Below are positions 59,032-64,000 of a stretch of DNA of 64,000 nucleotides, piece after piece. How positions within the stretch are numbered: the first letter of the stretch is position 1; each line of letters opens with the position of its first letter. Both the position numbers and the translations under genes were made by a program. The notes beneath the pieces are model-generated. The model searched no databases. It worked only from the letters and a program-made list of their open reading frames with translations, and was not told where the DNA came from. This stretch comes from Pelotomaculum terephthalicicum JT (GTDB lineage Bacteria > Bacillota > Desulfotomaculia > Desulfotomaculales > Pelotomaculaceae): positions 124,001-188,000 of the forward strand of contig NZ_JAKNBL010000001.1 in assembly GCF_022410535.1 (NCBI RefSeq), in the 5' to 3' direction.

Positions 59032-60063
59032 TTAGATTTCTGCCGCCTTGCCGAATGAACACGCCGGATAGCGGCAAACCTCGCATTCTTCACAGAGCCC
59101 GCCCTGTCCCAGGGCGACAATATCTGCCTTGCTCAACCGCTCACCGGCGAAAACACGCGGCAGGACAAGGTCAAAAACGGTAGTTTTGTTAAACATCACG
59201 CAGCCCGGCAGGCCGCACACCGGCACATCCCCCAGATAAGCCAGCATAAACATGGAGCCCGGGAGCACCGGCGCCCCGTAAGAGACGACATCGGCCCCGG
59301 CAGCCTTGATCCCGGTGGGGGTAACGTCATCCGGGTCTACCGACATGCCTCCGGTTACTATTACTAATTCTACACCTTCACCGATCATCCTGCGTATTTC
59401 CGCGGCGATCCAGTTCGGGTCATCGGGCACGATCACATGGCCGTGCATCAGTGCGCCGAAGGACTCGGCTTTTTCCCGGACAACACTGTAAAAGCCGTCC
59501 TCGATGCGCCCCGTGTAAACCTCGCTGCCGGTAGTTACAATCCCAACCCGAAGCGGCTGAAAAGATTTTACAGACAGCAACGGCTCCGGCCCGGAGCAGA
59601 TTTCGTCCGCTTCCTCCAGGATATGACGCTGGATCGTCAGCGGGATCACCCTGGTGCCGGCGACAATTTGCCCTTTAAAGACCACCCGGTTGTTGTGCGC
59701 AGTCGCCAGGACCACCCCGTCCAGGCTGTTGAGGCGGTTCAACCGGCCGCCCCGCACTTTCAGAAGGCCGTCGTGGGCGGCCCGCAGGCTTACCTTGCCC
59801 TGACTGGGCTCATTCCAGATCAGGCCCGGCCCTGCGGCAAGCCTGGCCAGACGCAGGGCCGCTTCGTCTTCGTGGACTAAATCGTTTGCCGGTTCCCAAA
59901 CATAAATGTGCGCTTTACCCAAGTCCAGGAGTTTAGGAATATCTCCGGACGTAATGAGCTGACCCTTCCGGAAGGCCCGTTCTTTTTTGCGTCCGGGGAT
60001 AATTCTGGTAATATCGTGGCAGAGAACCATGCCCACCGATTCGGCTACAGGCACCTTCAGCAT
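59032..60063 (-). CDS. MoeA/MogA-like molybdopterin-binding protein with C-terminal Cys cluster
   Basis: About 343 residues. An N-terminal region (MLKVPVAESVGMVLCHDITRI) resembling the MoeA start and a MogA-type domain with VGIVTTGSEVYTG near 178, VIVPDD, ELVIVTGGMSVDPDDVTP near 240 and VCGLPGCVMF near 288. The tail holds four cysteines in CEECEVCRYPAC, unlike ordinary MoeA. This subfamily accompanies Mo/W enzymes in anaerobes; its exact step is unclear. ATG 60063 follows AGGAGG. It is 22 nt upstream of moeA in one operon. Confidence 0.82.
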   Translation of the reverse strand: MLKVPVAESVGMVLCHDITRIIPGRKKERAFRKGQLITSGDIPKLLDLGKAHIYVWEPANDLVHEDEAALRLARLAAGPGLIWNEPSQGKVSLRAAHDGLLKVRGGRLNRLNSLDGVVLATAHNNRVVFKGQIVAGTRVIPLTIQRHILEEADEICSGPEPLLSVKSFQPLRVGIVTTGSEVYTGRIEDGFYSVVREKAESFGALMHGHVIVPDDPNWIAAEIRRMIGEGVELVIVTGGMSVDPDDVTPTGIKAAGADVVSYGAPVLPGSMFMLAYLGDVPVCGLPGCVMFNKTTVFDLVLPRVFAGERLSKADIVALGQGGLCEECEVCRYPACSFGKAAEI

Positions 60064-60309
60064 GTAATAACCTCCTAGATTTTCTTGATTTTCACGGCGC
60101 AAATCTGATAATCGCTCTGTGCTCATCAAACGGAACACCAATCTTTCAAATATGCAATTTATCTCCGTATGGCATCCGCAGCGCCCTTCTCGCCCGCGCT
60201 TTGACAATATCCGGGTTATGTGATATTATCTTTCTGCCCATCCTAATTAATTACCGACAATTCACCCACGTCCCATATTAAGAGTGCATGAAGGGAGCTT
60301 GACAGAAAG

Positions 60310-60945
60310 TTGATCCGGACAAAACAACGTAAAGAAATGCAGACTTCAATTAAGAAAAGCTGGATTCTTGAAAAGGCGGGAGTGCTCTTCTGGCAAAAAG
60401 GATATCACAACACAAGCATGAAAGACATTGCCAACGCCTGCAACTGCAGACCCGCCAACTTTTACAATTATTTTAAAAACAAAGAAGACATCCTGTACGA
60501 GGTAATCAGGAGCATCACCGAACAGGGCGTTTCCTCCATTCTATACCTGGAAAAAGATCAAGAAATAAACCCGGTTGAACAGTTACGGTCACTGATTAAG
60601 AGCCATTTCGGCTTCCTGGCCAGTCTGAAACAGTCAAACGTAATGATATCCGACACAGGAATGAAATATTTATCCCGCGAGCACCGGAAAGAAATCATCA
60701 GGCTGCGCGACATCTACGACAGCATCCTGCATAAAGTCATCCAACGGGGTATTGACGCCGGCTACTTTGCCACCACGGATGTTAAGGTTGCCGGCTATCT
60801 CATCGCATCCATAATTGTCCGGAGCAGCGTCTGGTTCTCGATGAAAGGAAGATTATCCGTGGACGAAGTCAGTGATATCATGTTTAACTTCGCTTACAGG
60901 GGCATTAAGGCCGACGATGCGAATCCGCCCAAAAGGAATGCCTGA
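60310..60945 (+). CDS. TetR/AcrR-family regulator
   Basis: 211 residues. The N-terminal HTH (ILEKAGVLFWQKGYHNTSMKDIANACNCRPANFYNYFKNKEDILYEVI, about 18-65) is classic TetR; the C-terminal ligand domain is of the YsiA/TetR_C type. Start TTG 60310 is weakly supported; ATG 60337 is an alternative. It converges on the molybdopterin oxidoreductase gene across a terminator. It may regulate that gene through the palindrome at 63494-63519. Confidence 0.88.
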   Translation: MIRTKQRKEMQTSIKKSWILEKAGVLFWQKGYHNTSMKDIANACNCRPANFYNYFKNKEDILYEVIRSITEQGVSSILYLEKDQEINPVEQLRSLIKSHFGFLASLKQSNVMISDTGMKYLSREHRKEIIRLRDIYDSILHKVIQRGIDAGYFATTDVKVAGYLIASIIVRSSVWFSMKGRLSVDEVSDIMFNFAYRGIKADDANPPKRNA

Positions 60946-60987
60946 TTCTTAAAACCTTGGACAATTAGTCAACCTGTAAAATTTTGT

Positions 60988-61016
60988 CCCCCACAAAATC
61001 TTGGGTTTTGTGGGGG
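60988..61016. terminator. Terminator between TetR gene and molybdopterin oxidoreductase gene
   Basis: Perfect 11-bp stem CCCCCACAAAA/TTTTGTGGGGG with a 7-nt loop, placed between convergent genes. It is flanked by T/A-rich runs on both sides. Confidence 0.9.
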
Positions 61017-61126
61017 ATTTGCTTGTATGCTACTTATCTCTAACAACTTAGGAATGGTGCTGGCGTTATTAGTTGCAAGTAAAGGTCTCAGGTCTAAAAA
61101 GAAAGAAACTGTGTTATCCTTCTGCC

Positions 61127-63190
61127 TTATCTGCTTGGATCTATTTTGACGAGGCGGCAGGCATTTCCTCTCATGGTAATATAGCCGGACACTCTGTCTC
61201 TAACCCTGGAGTCAAGCAGGAGGTTGACGTTGGCCTGTGGCCAGCCGTGCGGGATGGACACTGCGCCCGGTCTGATATCTTCGGTTACTCTGGCTTTGAT
61301 CTTGATCCGGCCGCGCTGTGTTTCCACACCCATCATTTCACCGTCGATGATGTCATATTTCTTGGCGGTGACCGGGTGGATCATTGCGTAGGGCTCGCCC
61401 ATTAACGCCCGCAGTCCGGGTACGTCATGCATCTGGGCGCCGATGTATTCCTGATTCCTGGCGCCGGTGAGCAGTGTTTCCGGATATAGATTGGCCAACT
61501 CAGGATTGGCAACATAGCTTTGTTCCGGCTCGACGTGCTCGGGCATGGGATCCGCGCCCAACCTTTCCATCTCTTTGGAGTATAGTTCTACTTTACGACT
61601 GTTAGTGGCAAAGCCGACTCTGTTAAAGAGCTCATATTCGATCTCGCCGAAATACATGCCCGCCGGGTTATCGACCAACTGCTGATAAGTAACACCGGTT
61701 GTTGAGAACATGTGCTCCGCAACCTCTTCGTCTGTCTTCCATGGGAAATATTCGCCCAAGCCAATCTTATGACCAAATTGGCTCCAGATCCACCAGATCG
61801 GTTTGCTCTCGTAAAGCGGCTCGATGACTTTCTTGCGCAGCATGATATAGGGCACGCAGTGCGAGATGGCATAGGGGAAGCCGCCGATGCCCGTCTCTTC
61901 CAGGAAGGTGCAGGCAGGTAGCGCATAGTCGGCCAATTGGCTGGTTTCGGTCATGTACGGGTCGATGCTTACAAATAACTCTAGATGCTTTAAAGCCTCT
62001 AAGAAGCGGTTGCTATCCGGGAAGGTCAGAGCCGGGTTGCTGCCCGAGCTGATGAAGGCCTTGATCGGATACGGCTTTTCAGAGATCATTGCCTCTGTCA
62101 TCATTGATGCGGAACCGTATGGGGGAGTGCGTTTGTTGAACTGGTGGAATACCGGGTATTCATCGTATCCAAGGTTTTTCTCCTCAATCGGCACACGCAG
62201 GTCGGCCAGGCGGATTTGCGGGCAGGTCACCCATCCGCCAGGGCGGTCGACTTTGCCGCAAATGGCGATTAAGATGTTAAAAGCTCTTTCAGTCTGGAGG
62301 CCGTTTTGATACTGGTTCAGGTGGCCCACGCCTTCCAAAATGGCGGCTTCTTTGGTATTTGCGAACATCCGCGCAACCCGCCTGATGTCCGCGGCCGACA
62401 CGCCGCTGATTTCCTCAGCTCTTTCCGGTGTATATTTCTTGACATGCTCTGTCAGTTTATCAAAACCTTCGCACCATTTTTCAACGAATTCATGGTCATA
62501 AAGGTCTTCAGTAATAATGGTATTCATCATGGCCAGGGCGATGGCGCAGTCGGTGCCCGGGCGGGGCTGCAGATAGAGGGCTTGTTTTGCCAGCGGAATC
62601 TTGCGCACGTCAATAACGACTAGTTCTAACTCACCCTTCTCGAGTCTTTCCCGGATGTCCTTGCCAATCGGGAAGTAACTATCCTCAGGGTTGTGTCCCC
62701 AGAGAATAATCAATTTGGCATTGCGGGGCTGTTCCACCGGGTAGCGGCCAAAGGTAATCTGGCGGGCCAGGATCCGGGTGCGGAAACAAATTCCTTCCGG
62801 GTTAAAGAAGTTCGGCGAGCCGTAAGCTTTGGCAAAGCGCTGGTTAAATGCAGCCATTTCGAAGTGCTCGACACCAACTGAACCGGTCCAGGTAGCCAGG
62901 GTGTGGGCGCCGTATTTTTCCTTCAGTTCTGCTAATTTATTAGCAATTTCAGTCGTTGCCTGATCCCATGAAATTCTCTCGAATTTCCCGTTGACTTTCT
63001 TCATGGGGTATTTCAAGCGGTTCGGGGAATATGTTCCTTCCACTAGAAATTTGGCCTTGGCGCATATTTCACCTTTGTTCAGCCAGTGATCGGGTGTGCC
63101 CTCGACCTTGACCAACTTGCCATCTTCCACGTAGCAATCAATGCCGCAGCAGTTAATGCACAAGGCACAGTCAGTTTGAATCTTTTGCAT
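61127..63190 (-). CDS. Molybdopterin oxidoreductase (DMSO-reductase family), catalytic subunit
   Basis: About 687 residues. The N-terminal [4Fe-4S] motif is CALCINCCGIDC...GEICAKAK, followed by the molybdopterin domains (RLKYPMKKV, ISWDQATTEIANKL) and the dinucleotide-binding region at the C-terminus. The probable metal ligand is the Cys in NPEGICFRTR near 138; no selenocysteine TGA is needed. No Tat signal is seen, so it is cytoplasmic. It resembles acetylene-hydratase/polysulfide-reductase-like members, but the Asp that follows the second cluster cysteine in acetylene hydratase is Ile here. No Fe-S electron-transfer or membrane partner is adjacent. ATG 63190 follows GGAGG. Confidence 0.88.
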   Translation of the reverse strand: MQKIQTDCALCINCCGIDCYVEDGKLVKVEGTPDHWLNKGEICAKAKFLVEGTYSPNRLKYPMKKVNGKFERISWDQATTEIANKLAELKEKYGAHTLATWTGSVGVEHFEMAAFNQRFAKAYGSPNFFNPEGICFRTRILARQITFGRYPVEQPRNAKLIILWGHNPEDSYFPIGKDIRERLEKGELELVVIDVRKIPLAKQALYLQPRPGTDCAIALAMMNTIITEDLYDHEFVEKWCEGFDKLTEHVKKYTPERAEEISGVSAADIRRVARMFANTKEAAILEGVGHLNQYQNGLQTERAFNILIAICGKVDRPGGWVTCPQIRLADLRVPIEEKNLGYDEYPVFHQFNKRTPPYGSASMMTEAMISEKPYPIKAFISSGSNPALTFPDSNRFLEALKHLELFVSIDPYMTETSQLADYALPACTFLEETGIGGFPYAISHCVPYIMLRKKVIEPLYESKPIWWIWSQFGHKIGLGEYFPWKTDEEVAEHMFSTTGVTYQQLVDNPAGMYFGEIEYELFNRVGFATNSRKVELYSKEMERLGADPMPEHVEPEQSYVANPELANLYPETLLTGARNQEYIGAQMHDVPGLRALMGEPYAMIHPVTAKKYDIIDGEMMGVETQRGRIKIKARVTEDIRPGAVSIPHGWPQANVNLLLDSRVRDRVSGYITMRGNACRLVKIDPSR

Positions 63191-64000
63191 TTTCTTAACC
63201 TCCAAGATTTATTATTCGATTTGAATAAACGACCACTAACTCACCAGCAAAATTTTACCACCTTTACGAAATCCAAATTTATCGACGTCACATTAAACAC
63301 CCTTTAGCGAGTAGCATTCACTCGCAGCGCCTCTACTGATACCTGAACAATAGTGAAACGGCTTTGTTTAATGCCGCACCCCCTTTGAACACCTACTATT
63401 TTCAGCCGGTTCCTGCTGCTATTACTTTTGTATCAGTGGATAAAAAACTGCATGATCCGGTATGGACGGATAAAGGAGAGTTAGTCGCAAATTGATTAAT
63501 TAATGAACATTAATTAATCGGTTGAAGTATAACATTAACCATTTGGATTGTCAATAGATAGGTAGCAATTATACTTTGTCAACGTAAGGCTTCTTTCATA
63601 TATTAATCAGTATTGTCAACCATTGATTGACCGCCTACAACTGCGATTAAACATGAATTACCGTTCCTTAAGAAGTAATCTTGTCCTTCAGGTATTGACG
63701 CCACTGCCGTGGCCTTGGCTATAGAGCTATTGATTCAATATTTGCAGGCAATCCCTCCTTGCCAGTTTTACCGGGTTATATGTAATTCTTATGCCAATCA
63801 ACCTCCGAACTTGCATGCAAGAGAAACCCTATCTTTACGGCAGGATATTCATCAGAGATTCATCCGAACTATGTATGAAAGTCACACACTGTATGATAAA
63901 AAGACAAAAAAGGCAATACAAACATCGGAACATCTTCCATAATTTATATTGCCTCAAATGAAGTGATTTATGTTTTTATACCCTATCGGCCCGGCAACCT
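63191..64000. other. Intergenic region with palindrome; no convincing gene
   Basis: Holds a perfect inverted repeat GATTAATTAAT-GAAC-ATTAATTAATC (63494-63519) about 300 bp upstream of the molybdopterin oxidoreductase gene, and a small CGAGT/ACTCG hairpin near 63308-63324. A 77-codon frame at 63709-63942 lacks a ribosome site and family resemblance and is not called. Confidence 0.5.

Noticed and set aside
61127-63190. Acetylene hydratase assignment for the molybdopterin enzyme
   Set aside because: Overall similarity is there, but the Asp that follows the second cluster cysteine in acetylene hydratase is Ile here, so a general oxidoreductase call is safer.
61127-63190. Selenocysteine-containing formate dehydrogenase
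   Set aside because: The ligand position holds a normal Cys codon, the frame needs no TGA read-through, and the flanking motif is not that of FdhF.
63709-63942. 77-codon plus-strand ORF as a gene
   Set aside because: No ribosome site, no recognisable domain and an irregular residue composition; it lies in an AT-rich intergenic region.
1-64000. CRISPR arrays, rRNA and tRNA genes
   Set aside because: No regularly spaced direct repeats, rRNA segments or cloverleaf-type sequences were seen by eye; a tRNAscan/Infernal run would settle it.

Overview
The window looks like a chromosome segment of a spore-forming, strictly anaerobic Gram-positive bacterium of the Peptococcaceae type (Pelotomaculum/Desulfotomaculum-like). 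This is inferred from gene content only: a methylmalonyl-CoA/propionate carboxyl-transfer operon with a two-subunit Fe-S fumarase, a 2-oxoacid:ferredoxin oxidoreductase, tandem molybdate transporters with fdhD, moeA and a molybdopterin oxidoreductase, and the Bacillus/Clostridium-type block mutS-mutL-miaA-hfq-spoVK-ynbB. Strong Shine-Dalgarno sequences throughout fit a Firmicute.

Layout. 1-7.2 kb (minus strand): korB (partial), korA, a 5S-type carboxyltransferase, a biotin carrier, a small subunit, a 12S-type carboxyltransferase and fumarase beta/alpha. 7.7-10.7 kb: lexA with an SOS box, a LysR regulator and a YnbB-like PLP enzyme. 10.7-39.4 kb: the spoVK gene, cut in two by a 27.7 kb element. 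39.4-49.3 kb: hfq, miaA, a methyltransferase, mutL, a histone-deacetylase-family protein, a hydantoinase/oxoprolinase and mutS. 49.6-63.2 kb: a UPF0316 membrane protein, two tandem modABC sets, a molybdate-type one-component regulator, fdhD, two MoeA-like genes, a TetR regulator and a molybdopterin oxidoreductase. The last 0.8 kb has no convincing gene.

The main discovery is the 27.7 kb element (11094-38801). The C-terminal half of SpoVK lies at 10703-11098 and the N-terminal half at 38724-39353, on the same strand, each next to its normal syntenic neighbour (ynbB and hfq). A large serine recombinase sits at one end and reads out into the C-terminal half. Both junctions share TTGAC. Joining the flanks restores an uninterrupted 315-codon AAA+ ATPase frame (EAIDTMV-K-SMEDYRD). 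Joining the element ends makes a 48-bp attP with 9-bp perfect inverted arms centred on TT, and the rebuilt attB is also near-symmetric about the same TT. This is the architecture of a skin-type developmental intervening element, in spoVK rather than sigK.

The cargo is not phage-like. It holds an NHLM/Nif11-type RiPP system: two radical SAM enzymes, a 73-residue leader peptide with a core of only 6-7 residues (CLLMFG), a second precursor-like protein, a C39-peptidase ABC transporter, a second ABC transporter, an HlyD adaptor and an HExxH protein. With it are amino-acid/dicarboxylate uptake genes, an ECF sigma factor and a histidine kinase/response regulator pair. HEPN/MNT and VapBC toxin-antitoxin pairs and an AT-rich patch (MFS, multicopper oxidase, haem-type membrane protein, resolvase and IS remnants) complete the cargo. 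In the circular form the recombinase frame would run through attP into a further 95 codons with an HTH-like segment, so integration appears to trim the recombinase tail.
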